In this document: piece by piece, positions 16,975-26,014 of the stretch
Position numbering within the stretch: the first letter of the stretch is position 1
Layout of the letters: every line of letters begins with the position of its first letter
From: DASTYK01 sp964384585
GTDB lineage: Bacteria; Gemmatimonadota; Gemmatimonadetes; Longimicrobiales; RSA9
Length of the DNA: 64,000 nucleotides
Direction of reading: 5' to 3'
Assembly: GCA_964384585.1 (NCBI GenBank)
Contig: CAYLME010000001.1
Span: 15,086-79,085 of the forward strand
Made by a program: the position numbers and the translations under genes
Notes under the pieces: model-generated
The model's database searches: none
Seen by the model: the letters and a program-made list of their open reading frames with translations, nothing else
What the model was told of the DNA's origin: nothing

Positions 16975-17454
16975 GTGAAGCTTCGATCGATTGCTCTCCT
17001 CGGCGTTGTCCTGGCCGCATGCGGCGATCAGGGCGAGAGGCCCGCGACCGATGAAGACCCGCAGATGACAGAAGTGGCGACGTCCTACGCGAGCGAGCTG
17101 GGCGTCGATATCGACGCGATGCAGCGCACCAGCAGCGGTCTCTACATCCTGGATGTACAGCAGGGGTCGGGTGATGCCGTGCAGACCGGCAACACGGCCG
17201 TCGTGCATTACACGGGCTATCTGCCCGATGGAACCGAGTTCGACTCGAGCCGTGATCGCGAGCCGTTCGAGGTGAATGTCGGCGCGGGACGCGTGATCGA
17301 CGGGTGGGAAGAGGGACTGGTCGGCATGCAGCCCGGCGGACAGCGGCGTCTGGTCATTCCGTCGCACCTTGCGTACGGGCCGCGCGGTGCCGGCGGTGTC
17401 ATCCCGCCGAACGCGACGCTCGTCTTCGATATCGAGCTTCTCGAAGTTCGCTGA
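16975..17454 (+). CDS. FKBP-type peptidyl-prolyl cis-trans isomerase lipoprotein
   Basis: 159 residues with lipoprotein signal (VVLAAC, Cys16), so it acts in the periplasm or on the outer membrane. The C-terminal 105 residues are a complete FKBP domain: GNTAVVHYTGYLPDGTEFDSS, FEVNVGAGRVIDGWEEGLVGM, GGQRRLVIPSHLAYG and IPPNATLVFDIELLEV, with the aromatic pocket residues kept. It starts at a GTG with GGAGGT 4-5 nt upstream. It is followed 85 nt later by the NTF2-like gene on the same strand; the link is probably only positional. Role: folding of exported proteins (family knowledge). Confidence 0.93.
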   Translation: MKLRSIALLGVVLAACGDQGERPATDEDPQMTEVATSYASELGVDIDAMQRTSSGLYILDVQQGSGDAVQTGNTAVVHYTGYLPDGTEFDSSRDREPFEVNVGAGRVIDGWEEGLVGMQPGGQRRLVIPSHLAYGPRGAGGVIPPNATLVFDIELLEVR

Positions 17455-17539
17455 GCGCGCAGGGGCTGACCGTCTGCTAGCGTGTCGTCACGGCGCGGGC
17501 GTGTCACCTGCGCATCACCTTGTTCGAGGAAACGCTGCC

Positions 17540-18034
17540 ATGACAATCATCCGGCGAGCCCTGCCAGCCGCACTGCTCCTGCTGCTCGGACTGGCCGTAC
17601 CCGCGAGAGCGCAGAACGCCGGCGAGGAGCAGGCGGTGCGCGATGTAATCGATGCGCTTTTCGAGGCGATGGCCGCCCGCGACACTGCGGCAATGCGCGC
17701 CGTGTTCGCGGACGATGCGCGCTTCGCGGGCGTGGACCGTGACGGCAACCTGCGTTTCACGACGCCCTCGGAGTTCCTTGCGGGAATCGGCGGTGCCCCG
17801 GCGGGTAGCGCCCTGAACGAGACGCTCTACGATGTGGAGATCCGCATCGACGGCCCACTCGCGCAGGTCTGGACGTACTACACGTTCCATCTCGGCGATC
17901 AGTTCAGCCACTGCGGCTACGACGGGTTCCAGATGCTGAAACTGCAGGGCACCTGGAAGATCGTGCACCTCGCCGACACGCGCAGGCGCGAGGGGTGCAC
18001 GCACCAGGAATGGAAGGGCACGGCGGGTTCGTAA
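17540..18034 (+). CDS. Exported NTF2/SnoaL-like protein
   Basis: 164-residue secreted protein: cleavable signal ending LAVPARAQ, then an NTF2/SnoaL-like cone fold. Typical features are EEQAVRDVIDALFEAMAARDTAAMRAVFADDARFA, ETLYDVEIRIDGPLAQVWTYYTFHLGD and a terminal GTWKIVHLADTRRREGC. Such domains bind small ligands or serve as nuclear-transport-factor-like dimers; no catalytic residues can be assigned. The ATG has GAGGAA 9 nt upstream. The first copy of a three-unit GC-rich repeat begins at its stop codon. Confidence 0.75.
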   Translation: MTIIRRALPAALLLLLGLAVPARAQNAGEEQAVRDVIDALFEAMAARDTAAMRAVFADDARFAGVDRDGNLRFTTPSEFLAGIGGAPAGSALNETLYDVEIRIDGPLAQVWTYYTFHLGDQFSHCGYDGFQMLKLQGTWKIVHLADTRRREGCTHQEWKGTAGS

Positions 18035-18136
18035 GCGCTGCGAATGGACGCGCGGTCGCTGGTGGTGAACGCTGCCAGCGCCCGCGCGGCCGCTGCTGGT
18101 TCGTGATCGCTGCGAGCGGCGGAACGGCCGCCGCAG
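18025..18136. repeat. Three imperfect approximately 37-nt direct repeats
   Basis: Copies start GGTTCGTAAGCGCTGCGA (18025), GGTGGTGAACGCTGCCAG (18061) and GGTTCGTGATCGCTGCGA (18098); each continues with a GC-rich half ending near CGGCCGC. The third copy can fold a 7-bp hairpin (18116-18122 with 18128-18134). The array fills the space between two convergent genes and overlaps the upstream stop codon, so it may also attenuate or terminate transcription. Confidence 0.5.
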
Positions 18137-18145
18137 CGTCGCCTC

Positions 18146-18634
18146 TCAGAACAGCAGGGCCCAGCCGCCGAGCACGAGGATGGTCACACCGGCCGCGGTC
18201 TTTGCAACGGCGGACCATACGCGTCCGAGCATCACGCCCCAGCCCACACGCGTTGCGGCGCCGAGTGTACGCGCTTCCGCGACCGTCACGATCATCGCGC
18301 CCACGAAGGACCCGATGATGCCGGCAATGATGGATCCGATGATCGGCACGGGTATGCCCACGAACGTGCCGATCAGTCCACCCGCGAGTGCACCCCAGAA
18401 CGCCTTGTTGGACCCGCCGTATCGCAGGTTGTAGCGCTTCACGATCCAGAACTCGATCAACTCACCGGCCAGCGCGATGACGAGTGTTGCGAGCAGCACC
18501 GCGACGCCGATTTCACCGTAGAACGTGCCCATGGCGACGACGATGATCATGATCCAGTTGCCGGGCAGGCCGAGCGGCGTCAGGAACAGCGAGCCGAACA
18601 TCACGGCGACGCCGATGAGACCCCAGGGGTTCAT
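18146..18634 (-). CDS. DUF456 family membrane protein
   Basis: 162-residue protein with DUF456 features: FLTPLGLPGNWIMIIVVAMG, LAGELIEFW, a charged loop KRYNLRYGGSNKAFWGALAGGLIGTFVGIPVPIIGSIIAGIIGSFVGAMI (two Gly-rich helices), and a final helix. Function of the family is unknown. The ATG overlaps the TGA of the NADH dehydrogenase gene by 4 nt, so it is translationally coupled to it. A longer in-frame start at 18724 lies inside that gene and is not preferred. Confidence 0.85.
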   Translation of the reverse strand: MNPWGLIGVAVMFGSLFLTPLGLPGNWIMIIVVAMGTFYGEIGVAVLLATLVIALAGELIEFWIVKRYNLRYGGSNKAFWGALAGGLIGTFVGIPVPIIGSIIAGIIGSFVGAMIVTVAEARTLGAATRVGWGVMLGRVWSAVAKTAAGVTILVLGGWALLF

Positions 18635-19908
18635 GTGCTCTCCCGCGCGTGCTCGAGTTCGATCTCCGGACTGCCAGTGATCAGGCGGATCCCGCGCTTG
18701 AACCAGATATACGACCACCCCCATTCGAGCATCACGACGATCCGGTTACGGAAGCCGATCAGGTAGAGGATGTGCACGAATGCCCAGACGAACCACGCGA
18801 TAAAGCCGCTCAGTTTCACACCTGCGATCTCTGCGACGGCGCGCGCACGACCGATCGTGGCGAGGTTACCCTTGTCGCGATAGCGAAAGACCGGGCGTTC
18901 CCCGCCCGCCACTGCGGCGCGTATGGCGCGGGCGGCGTGTTTTCCCATCTGGATTGCCGCCGGCGCGACGCCGGGCACGAGCCGGCCGTCCTGCTCGAAA
19001 CTGGCGATGTCCCCCAGCGCGAAGATCTCCGGACGACCCGGCACGCTGCAGTCCTGCCCGACGATCACGCGACCCGCGCGATCCAGCGGCACATCCAGCT
19101 CTGCACCCAGCGGTGACGCAGCGACTCCCGCCGCCCAGAACACGTTGGCGGCCGGGATCTCCTCCTCACCGATCACGACTGACTCGTTCGTGATCCCGGT
19201 GACGAGGGCGCCCGTGCGCACTTCGACGCCGAGCGCCTCGAGCTGGCGTTGCGCGCGCGCGGACGATTCGTCGGTGTACGTGGGCAGTACGCGCGGTCCG
19301 CCCTCCAGCAGGACGATGCGTGCGGTCTTCGTGTCGATCGAACGGAACTCGCGCGGCATGACCTGGCGCGCGATCTCCGCCATGGCGCCGGCCAGCTCGA
19401 CACCTGTCGGCCCGGCGCCGACGATCGCGAATGTGAGCAATCGCTTGCGCGCCGCCGGATCACCCTCGCGTTCGGCAGCTTCGAACGCGACGAGGAAGCG
19501 ACGCCGGATCTCAGTCGCGTCATCAACGGTCTTGAGACCCGGTGCACGCTCGGCCCACTCGTCGTTGCCGAAGTACGCATGCGTGGCGCCGGTCGCGAGC
19601 ACGAGGTAGTCGTAGTGCAACGCACCCCCCTCCCGCAGCGTGACCGTGCGCGTGTCGGGATCGATACCGTTGGCGTGGCCGAGCCAGACCTGCGTGTTCG
19701 TGCTGCCTCGCAGCACGTAGCGCAGCGGCATCGCGATGTCAGCGGGTGACAGCGACGCGGTTGCGACCTGGTAGAGCAGCGGCTGGAAGAGATGGAAGTT
19801 GCGCGCATCGACGAGCGTGATGCGCACCGGCGCACGGGCGAGGCCGCGCGCGCAGTACAATCCCGCGAAGCCACCGCCAATGATCACGACATGCGGCAGG
19901 GTGTTCAT
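18631..19908 (-). CDS. ndh: Type II NADH:quinone oxidoreductase
   Basis: 425-residue flavoprotein that oxidises NADH and reduces quinone without proton pumping. Seen: VVIIGGGFAGLYCARGL (FAD Rossmann motif), HLFQPLLYQVATASLSP (quinone-site AQxAxQ-region equivalent), FAIVGAGPTGVELAGAMAE (NADH Rossmann motif), IFALGDIASF, and a C-terminal membrane-binding helix FIAWFVWAFVHILYLIGFRNR. Length is typical. It is followed by DUF456 (4-nt overlap) and preceded by the polysaccharide deacetylase gene only 3 nt away, so the three may share a transcript. Confidence 0.92.
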   Translation of the reverse strand: MNTLPHVVIIGGGFAGLYCARGLARAPVRITLVDARNFHLFQPLLYQVATASLSPADIAMPLRYVLRGSTNTQVWLGHANGIDPDTRTVTLREGGALHYDYLVLATGATHAYFGNDEWAERAPGLKTVDDATEIRRRFLVAFEAAEREGDPAARKRLLTFAIVGAGPTGVELAGAMAEIARQVMPREFRSIDTKTARIVLLEGGPRVLPTYTDESSARAQRQLEALGVEVRTGALVTGITNESVVIGEEEIPAANVFWAAGVAASPLGAELDVPLDRAGRVIVGQDCSVPGRPEIFALGDIASFEQDGRLVPGVAPAAIQMGKHAARAIRAAVAGGERPVFRYRDKGNLATIGRARAVAEIAGVKLSGFIAWFVWAFVHILYLIGFRNRIVVMLEWGWSYIWFKRGIRLITGSPEIELEHAREST

Positions 19909-19911
19909 CCC

Positions 19912-21018
19912 CTACTCCGGCCTGGCGACGGTGGATGGATCACCGTCCGATACGTAGCGGCTGCCTTCCCGGTCGAGTCGGTCCAGCAGCCTGGGCAGTT
20001 CATCCGCATATACAATGAAACGAGGCAGCCGCCGCGGATCGAACTCCGGGTCATACGGGCTGCGGGCGGGACCGCCGGCCACGAGCAGCACCACGTCGTA
20101 TTCGTAGCTCTGCGTGCGCCCGCTCTTCGGATCCGTCCAGCTTCCCTGCCACGCAAGCTCGCGCCGCTTCGGCCATTCACCGAGCGGCGGGGCGAAGCTG
20201 CGCACGTCGTAACCCGGCAGCACCGAGTCGATCGCCAGTTCACCGCGCGCGATCTGCTCCTGCACGAATGCGTCCTCGTACTTCGCGAGATTCGCATGCC
20301 AGAGCGTGTGGTTACACAGCTCGAACCCCTGCTCCGCCAGGAAGCGCACCTTCGGGAAGCGCCACTCCGACTTCTGCCCTTCGATACCCTTGTCGCCGAA
20401 GAACGAGCGGCCGGCTTCCGCCGCCGACAACATGCAGAAGACCGCACGATTCTCCCAGCCGGCATGCGTCCGTGCGAACTCGAGCAGGATGCCCACGGCC
20501 GACTCCGGATCGATCTCGAGCGTGCCGTCCTCCTGCTCGATGTAGCGGAACTGGCTGGGCGACGCATCGTCGAAGACGAGCACGACCGGCGAGAGGCCAC
20601 GCGGCAGGTCCAGGTTGCGGTCGGCCACGTCGCGCAGGTCGACCGGGCGATAGCCGCGTTCGTACAGCATTTCCAGATGCGACCGCAGCGCCTGGGGTGT
20701 GACCGTCCACTGCGACGGCTCCGGCCCGATCAGGTGATACTCCAGGATCGGGATGCGGCCCAGCTCGTTCGGTGTTCGGTGCGCATGCGCAGCGTCCGCT
20801 TCGTGCGTTGCATGCGACGCCTGCACGGCGGCACTGCCGAGCGACGCATCCGCGCCGGATACGGAATCCGCACGCACGGCATCCGTACTGTCGGCAGCGA
20901 CATCTGTCGCTGCCGGCGTGGTCGGCTCAGGAACGTCCTGCGCGCGGGAATCACTGCTGCTGCATGCGGGCAGCGCGAACGTCACGGCCGTGAAGAGAAA
21001 TGCGAAGGTGCTGCGCAT
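19912..21018 (-). CDS. Polysaccharide deacetylase family lipoprotein
   Basis: 368 residues. Lipoprotein signal with Cys19 (LPAC), then about 65 Ala/Asp/Ser-rich residues, then an NodB-type domain: IPILEYHLIGPE, LVFDDASPSQF (Asp150/Asp151), NHTLWHANL (His237 and His241), which together form the D-H-H zinc site. It therefore likely removes acetyl groups from an envelope or capsule sugar; the substrate is unknown. I start at the ATG at 21018; the in-frame codon at 21060 gives a polar lead. Its stop is 3 nt upstream of ndh, probably co-transcribed. Confidence 0.85.
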   Translation of the reverse strand: MRSTFAFLFTAVTFALPACSSSDSRAQDVPEPTTPAATDVAADSTDAVRADSVSGADASLGSAAVQASHATHEADAAHAHRTPNELGRIPILEYHLIGPEPSQWTVTPQALRSHLEMLYERGYRPVDLRDVADRNLDLPRGLSPVVLVFDDASPSQFRYIEQEDGTLEIDPESAVGILLEFARTHAGWENRAVFCMLSAAEAGRSFFGDKGIEGQKSEWRFPKVRFLAEQGFELCNHTLWHANLAKYEDAFVQEQIARGELAIDSVLPGYDVRSFAPPLGEWPKRRELAWQGSWTDPKSGRTQSYEYDVVLLVAGGPARSPYDPEFDPRRLPRFIVYADELPRLLDRLDREGSRYVSDGDPSTVARPE

Positions 21019-21098
21019 GATCCGGTGTCGCGAATCGAGTGTTCCAGTGCCTGCATCCAAGTTCGCGGAGCGCAGCGCTGATGGGAACCGGTACGCAG

Positions 21099-21131
21099 AA
21101 CGGCCGGGGCGGAAGCACCACCCCGGCCGTT
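21099..21131. terminator. Intrinsic terminator
   Basis: Perfect 11-bp stem (21099-21109 with 21121-21131) and an 11-nt loop. On the minus strand it is followed by CTGCG, about 28 nt past the stop of the DUF892 gene. The tract after it is poor in T. Confidence 0.6.
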
Positions 21132-21158
21132 CCCGCCTGGTGAACGCGTCGCCCCCGC

Positions 21159-21656
21159 TCAGCGGGTACGACCCACGGTCGCGTCCTTGTTCACCCGACT
21201 TTCCGCAAGCTGCGTGAGCCGCTTGTCGGTGTTGCCTTCCTCATCCAGCGTGCGCTGCAACAGCTCGGCATGGTTCTTCAGGCCGAGCTCGTCTGCATAC
21301 GTGCGCAGTGAGCCGTACGCAGCGATCTCGTAGTGCTCCACCCGCTGCGCCGATGAGATCATGGCCGCATCCTTCACGTCAGGATCGCCCTCCTGCTTCA
21401 TGATCTCTTCGCCCTCCTCGATCAACCCCTTCATCCCCTTGCACGTCTTCCCGCTGGGCGACTCGCCCAGGTTGTCGAAGATCGTCTCCAGACGACGCAC
21501 CTGCTCCTTCGTCGTCGTCAGGTGTTCCTCGAACGCCGTACGCAACCGATCGTTCGTCGCGTTCTTTGCCATCTTCGGCAGTGCCTTCTCCAACTGCTTC
21601 TCCGCGTCGTATACGTCGCGCAGCTCCTCGAGATACAACTTCTGCATGGATTCCAT
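21159..21656 (-). CDS. YciF/DUF892 ferritin-like stress protein
   Basis: 165-residue four-helix protein: KLYLEELRDVYDAEKQLEKALPKMAKNA, FEEHLTTTKEQVRRLETIF, CKGMKGLIEEGEEIMKQ, SAQRVEHYEIAAYGSLRTYADELG and LDEEGNTDKRLTQLAE. The spaced Glu and E-x-x-H/EHYE residues are the di-iron ligands of this ferritin-like family, which is usually stress-induced. The ATG at 21656 has GAGGAGT 4 nt upstream; the frame extends to 21791 without conserved sequence. It forms its own unit between two terminators. Confidence 0.9.
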   Translation of the reverse strand: MESMQKLYLEELRDVYDAEKQLEKALPKMAKNATNDRLRTAFEEHLTTTKEQVRRLETIFDNLGESPSGKTCKGMKGLIEEGEEIMKQEGDPDVKDAAMISSAQRVEHYEIAAYGSLRTYADELGLKNHAELLQRTLDEEGNTDKRLTQLAESRVNKDATVGRTR

Positions 21657-21749
21657 GGCGACTCCTCTGTGTGCTGGTTGCTGCAGCTCCTCACACGCCG
21701 GAAGTGCAAGGGGAGTGCCCATCCCGGAAGGACCTGGTTCGGTAGAAGC

Positions 21750-21783
21750 AAAAAGAGGCGCCGCGCTGGACGCGCGACGCCTC
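21750..21783 (-). terminator. Strong intrinsic terminator of the LysM gene
   Basis: A 10-pair bulged stem (GAGGCG with CGCCTC at the base, CGCG with CGCG at the top, loop CTGGA) is followed on the minus strand by TCTTTTTGC with five consecutive T (21750-21754). It is among the best-formed terminators in the window. Confidence 0.85.
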
Positions 21784-21809
21784 CGCTGCAATCCGCAGAT
21801 GCCGAAGGG

Positions 21810-22946
21810 TCAGGGCGACGGCAGCGCGAGCGTCTGGCCGGCCACGATACGCGCCCCGGCAAGCCCGTTCACACTCTTCAGCTCGTCCACACTGATGCCG
21901 TGCCGACGCGCGATGTCCCAGAGCGTATCGCCCGGGCGGACGCGGTACTGCACGGTCGTCGGCGCGACAGCCGTCTCGGCCGGCGTTTCGACCACCTCGT
22001 CGCTCGAAGCCAGCGCCACGACCGCAACCGCTGCGTCGGCTGCCTCCGAGGCCGCGGGAGCCGGCATCGCGGCAGCCAGATTAAGCTTCTGGCCCGCCAT
22101 GATCCTGCCGCTCGAGAGCTTGTTGGCCTCCTTGAGCGCGTCAACGCTCACACCGAAGCGCCGGGCAATGCCCCAGAGCGTATCGCCGCGCCGCACCTCG
22201 TACGTTTCGACGATTTCCTCACTGGCGAGCGTCTCGCCCGCAGCTGCTCCCTCCGCCGGGCCGGACGGCACGTCCGCCGTGGCCGTACTCGCAAGGATGA
22301 CCGGCGCGGGCTCCTTCGCGGCGGGAGTCTCCGCGCTCGCGAGGCGCGTTGCGGCGCGACTGTTGAGGCCAGCGACGTAGTTGTCGTAGGGGTTCGGGAA
22401 CACGGCAATGTGATAGTGCGGTGGGTAACGCTCGCGCGTGGCGTCGAGCACGCCCTGCTTTTCCAGCGAGAGGAGCGTGGACTCGAGCCACTTGCGGCAG
22501 GCGGCCCGCTGGCTGATGCGGAGGTCCACGGCCATGCCTGCGGGGTGGACTGACAGATCCGACGCGTTGCGCGGCTGCTTGGCTTCCGGCCGGGTCAGGC
22601 TGGTCACGACCAGCCGCTCACCGCAGGCGGCGTGGTACTGGGCTGCCAGTCTTTCGACGAAGAGCTTGACGGCGGGCCGGGCGTACGGATAGGAGACGCG
22701 TGCGAGTTCGTAATCGGTGTTTCCAGACAGGCGCACGAGCAGGCCCAGATCGACGAAGCGGTTCACCTGCGAGGAGGTGCGCATGAAGCTGTAGTCGTGA
22801 TCGCGGGCGATCCGGTTCTGCGACTGCATCGACGAGCGCGACCCGCGCAGCGACTGTGCGGATGCGGACGCGGAGAGCGTGAGCAGCAGGATGCTCACTA
22901 CAGCGGCAGTGGCTCGTACCATGACTCGAACTGTGTGAAAATGCAT
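21810..22946 (-). CDS. Exported DUF5715-like protein with two LysM domains
   Basis: 378 residues: signal peptide ending SASASAQ, then a domain with VVTSLTRPEAKQPRNASDLSVHPAGMAVDLR and ERYPPHYHIAV, which looks like an M15/D-Ala-D-Ala-type or DUF5715 fold (conserved His, Asp and late HYH). Two LysM modules follow (YEVRRGDTLWGIARRFGVS... and YRVRPGDTLWDIARRHGIS...) that bind peptidoglycan. Likely a peptidoglycan-bound periplasmic protein; hydrolase activity is not proven by motifs. The start is the ATG at 22946, or 22922. It is divergent from the MFS gene. Confidence 0.8.
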   Translation of the reverse strand: MHFHTVRVMVRATAAVVSILLLTLSASASAQSLRGSRSSMQSQNRIARDHDYSFMRTSSQVNRFVDLGLLVRLSGNTDYELARVSYPYARPAVKLFVERLAAQYHAACGERLVVTSLTRPEAKQPRNASDLSVHPAGMAVDLRISQRAACRKWLESTLLSLEKQGVLDATRERYPPHYHIAVFPNPYDNYVAGLNSRAATRLASAETPAAKEPAPVILASTATADVPSGPAEGAAAGETLASEEIVETYEVRRGDTLWGIARRFGVSVDALKEANKLSSGRIMAGQKLNLAAAMPAPAASEAADAAVAVVALASSDEVVETPAETAVAPTTVQYRVRPGDTLWDIARRHGISVDELKSVNGLAGARIVAGQTLALPSP

Positions 22947-23134
22947 GCGGGACACTGCCTTCTTGGGGCAGTGTCCGTCGAAACGGCGTCGAGGCAGGGG
23001 GAACCGCCCCGGAAGGCGCCGCGTGCACGGAACGCGGCCGTCCTGTGCCATAGATAATGTTAAGTCTTCATCCTGTCCAGAGTTGCGGCCTCGGCACGTA
23101 GCCGCGTTCCGCCGGTACCGCTAAGCTGTCGGCA

Positions 23135-24493
23135 ATGTCGAATGACACACCGGGACCCGGCAACAAGCTCCGTTTCGCGCTGCGCGCGCTCCAGCATCGC
23201 AACTTCCGCCTCTTCACGGCAGGCCAATCCATCTCGGTGATCGGGACCTGGATGCAGCAGGTCGCGGTCAGCTGGCTCGTCTACCGCATGACGGGCAGCG
23301 CGTTCTACCTCGGGCTGGTCAGCTTCCTCGGCCAGGCGCCGGCCTTCGTGCTGGCACCGCTCGCAGGTGCGGTAGCCGACCGCGTGAACCGCCATCGCAT
23401 GGTAATCGTCACGCAGTCGGCGGGGATGCTGCAGGCGACGCTCCTCGCCGTGCTCGTCCTGTCCGGCAACGTGGAGATGTGGCACATCCTGCTGTTGATG
23501 ACGCTGCTCGGCTCGATCATCGGGTTCGATACGCCCAGCCGGCAGGCATTTCTGCTGGAGATGGTAGGTGAGCGTGCCGACCTGCCGAACGCGATTGCGT
23601 TGAACTCGTCGATCTTCAACCTCGCGCGGCTGGTCGGCCCCGCGATTGCCGGTGTCGCCATTGCGGCCATCGGCGAAGGCTCGGTCATCGCGATCAATGC
23701 GGCGAGCTACATCGCCGTACTCGCGTCGCTGCTCCTGATGCGACTGCCGCCCAGGACGCGCGTGCGCGCGTCGGCCAGCGTGCTCAGCCACATCCGGGAA
23801 GGCTTCACCTACGCATTCGGCTTTGCACCGATCCGCTCGATCCTTCTGCTCGTAGCGACGATCAGCGTGGTGGCGGTCCCGTTCACGGTGCTGCTGCCCG
23901 TGGTCGCGACGGACGTCCTGGGCGGTGGAGCCGAGACACTGGGTTTCCTCATGGCCGCCACCGGCCTCGGCGCGTTCTCCGGCGCGATCGTTCTCGCCCT
24001 GCGCAGTACGGTGACCGGGCTGGGACTCGTGATCGTGCGCGCGGCCACCGTCTTCGGCGTTGCACTGATCGGGGTCGGCGCGTCGCGCTCGCTGCCGCTC
24101 ACCCTGCTGGCGCTGATGTTCGCGGGGTTCGGCATGATGATGCAGATGGCATCGAGCAACACGGTGCTGCAAACGCTCGTCGACGACGACAAGCGCGGCC
24201 GCGTCATGAGCCTCTACAGCATGGCGTTCCTCGGGATGACACCCATCGGCAGCCTCCTCGCGGGCATGCTCGCCACCCGCGTCGGTGCGCCACTGACCAT
24301 CGCGATCGGTGGCGGCTGCGCCATCCTTGCCGCGGTCGCGTTCCGGTTGCGCCTGCCGGCCCTGCGTGAGCAGGTACAGCCGATCTACCGGCGGCTCGGG
24401 ATCCTGCCGGAGGTCGCGCGCGGCCTGCAGGCGGCCACGCACAGCACCACCCCAGGGGTCGAGGAGGACGAGCCCACCGAAAGAACCGCCTGA
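23135..24493 (+). CDS. MFS transporter (EntS-like exporter family)
   Basis: 452-residue transporter with about 11-12 membrane helices. Features of the MFS_3/EntS branch: FRLFTAGQSISVIGTWMQQVAVSWLVYRMTGSAFYLGLV, loop AGAVADRVNRHRMVIVTQ (motif A), GFDTPSRQAFL, LPNAIALNSSIFNLARLVGPAIAG, and DDDKRGRVMSLYSMAFLGMTPIGSLLAG in the second half. EntS exports enterobactin; substrate here is unknown. The hydrophilic C-terminal tail is about 45 residues. It stands alone between the divergent LysM gene and the TPR gene. Confidence 0.88.
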   Translation: MSNDTPGPGNKLRFALRALQHRNFRLFTAGQSISVIGTWMQQVAVSWLVYRMTGSAFYLGLVSFLGQAPAFVLAPLAGAVADRVNRHRMVIVTQSAGMLQATLLAVLVLSGNVEMWHILLLMTLLGSIIGFDTPSRQAFLLEMVGERADLPNAIALNSSIFNLARLVGPAIAGVAIAAIGEGSVIAINAASYIAVLASLLLMRLPPRTRVRASASVLSHIREGFTYAFGFAPIRSILLLVATISVVAVPFTVLLPVVATDVLGGGAETLGFLMAATGLGAFSGAIVLALRSTVTGLGLVIVRAATVFGVALIGVGASRSLPLTLLALMFAGFGMMMQMASSNTVLQTLVDDDKRGRVMSLYSMAFLGMTPIGSLLAGMLATRVGAPLTIAIGGGCAILAAVAFRLRLPALREQVQPIYRRLGILPEVARGLQAATHSTTPGVEEDEPTERTA

Positions 24494-24562
24494 GGCGCCG
24501 CCGTGTGAAAGGATGTCCCACCCGGGACTGCGCTGCACCGGTCTGCGAGCAGCGAAAACGGG

Positions 24563-24591
24563 TTGTGCGGGGCAGCTTTCGCGTCTATGCT
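24563..24591 (+). promoter_or_regulatory. Candidate sigma-70 promoter of the TPR gene
   Basis: TTGTGC (24563-24568) and TATGCT (24586-24591) are separated by 17 nt, ahead of the TPR gene at 24705. Only half of the -35 bases match consensus, so this is a weak call. Confidence 0.3.
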
Positions 24592-24704
24592 CAGATGCTG
24601 CCGCGGAACAGCGGAACCTGTCGCTGCTGCGCGGTTATCCTTCATGCCGCACCTGAGCTTTCAAGGATCGCGGACGTATGAATTTTCCCTGAGGAGGCTG
24701 GACC

Positions 24705-25991
24705 ATGGCACGGTTCCGCGGGCTATTCCTGTCAGCCCTCGTGCTGCTGCTGCTGCCGGCGGCTGCGTCGGCGCAGGATGACAACAAGCACACCAGAGAG
24801 GCCACGAAGCACATCGGCCTGGCCATGACGCGCCAGGACGATGCCGAGCGCGCCGGTATGTATCGCCAGGCCCTGACGGCGCTCGAGCAGGGCATGGCCG
24901 AGGATCCGCAGAATGCGAGGACGTGGTTCCTGGCCGGTGGCGTGTACGCGGCACTCGGTCAGTTCCGCGAGGCGGATGCTGCCTTCGACAAGGCCGTCGA
25001 GCTCCACCCGGCGTATGAGGCCGAGATGGCGGCCGAGCGCGAGCAGGCGTGGATCTTCGCGTTCAATGCCGGTGTCGCCGCGATGGACCAGGGTGACAAT
25101 GCCGGTGCGATCGCGGCGCTCGAGGGCGCGAACGAACTGTATTCCGATCGTCCGGAGGCGTACCTCAACCTGGGCAGCCTCTACGCCAACAGCGGTGAGA
25201 CGGCAAAGGCCGTGGATGCACTGCAGAAGGCGTATGCGATCGTCACCGGTCCGATGCTCGAGCAGCTGAACGAGGAGACGAAGGCGCAGTGGGCCGGCTT
25301 CGCAGAGATGGCGAAGATGAACATTGCGCAGCTGAGCGGGCAGGCGGGGATCGAGGCGTTCCAGGAGCAGAATTACGCGCAGGCCGCCGAGATGTTCAAG
25401 GCCGCGGCCGAGCAGAACCCGCATTCGCGCGACTTCCGCTACAACTACGTGCAGGCCATGTTCGCGCAGACGCAGGACCTCGAGGAGCAGCTGGACAGCG
25501 CGCGCGCGAAGAACCAGGCCAGTGAGGTGACGCGCCTCGAGAACGAGCTGCGCCCGCTCTACCCGCAGGTGATCGCGGGCGTCACGGACGTACAGCAGAC
25601 GGATCCCAACAACGAGATGCTGTACATCATCGCTGCGCGCGCACATCGCATGAACGGCCTGCTCGCGAGTGATGAAGCAACGCAGACTGCTGGCCAGCAG
25701 AAGGCACTCGAGATGCTCACCAAGCGTGAGGCACTCGATGTCTTCATCGACCAGCTCTCGATCCGCAGCGAGGACGCGGGCGCGGTCGTGACGGGCGAGA
25801 TGACGAGCGCCGGTGCCGCCGAGGGTGCACCGATCGTGATCCACATGACGCTGCTCGGTATGGACGGAACGGTCGTCGGCGAAGGCGACATCACGGTGAC
25901 TGCGCCGGCCGAGGAAACGATCGTGGAGTTCCAGGGCACGATTCCGACGACTGGCGACATCGCCGGCTGGAAGTACTCGGTCCGCGGCTGA
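24705..25991 (+). CDS. Exported TPR-repeat protein
   Basis: 428 residues with a cleavable signal (LLLLPAAASAQ). Tetratricopeptide repeats run from about 45 to 250: ALTALEQGMAEDPQNARTWFLAGGVYAALGQFREADAAFDKAVELHP, NAGVAAMDQGDNAGAIAALEGANELYSDRPEAYLNLGSLYANSGETAKAVDALQKAYAI, and EAFQEQNYAQAAEMFKAAAEQNPHSRDFRYNYVQAMFA. The last 100 residues form a separate beta-rich domain (APIVIHMTLLGMDGTVVGEGDITVTAP). A very strong GAGGAGG site lies 8 nt before the ATG, which suggests high expression. A perfect terminator follows. Partner proteins are unknown. Confidence 0.8.
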   Translation: MARFRGLFLSALVLLLLPAAASAQDDNKHTREATKHIGLAMTRQDDAERAGMYRQALTALEQGMAEDPQNARTWFLAGGVYAALGQFREADAAFDKAVELHPAYEAEMAAEREQAWIFAFNAGVAAMDQGDNAGAIAALEGANELYSDRPEAYLNLGSLYANSGETAKAVDALQKAYAIVTGPMLEQLNEETKAQWAGFAEMAKMNIAQLSGQAGIEAFQEQNYAQAAEMFKAAAEQNPHSRDFRYNYVQAMFAQTQDLEEQLDSARAKNQASEVTRLENELRPLYPQVIAGVTDVQQTDPNNEMLYIIAARAHRMNGLLASDEATQTAGQQKALEMLTKREALDVFIDQLSIRSEDAGAVVTGEMTSAGAAEGAPIVIHMTLLGMDGTVVGEGDITVTAPAEETIVEFQGTIPTTGDIAGWKYSVRG

Positions 25992-26014
25992 GCCGATCTG
26001 CTGGTGAAATGACG

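Noticed and set aside
23060..24538. 492-residue open frame antisense to the MFS gene
   Set aside because: Composition is Asp/Arg/His/Gln-rich with no membrane or domain pattern; complement of the third-codon bias of the transporter gene.
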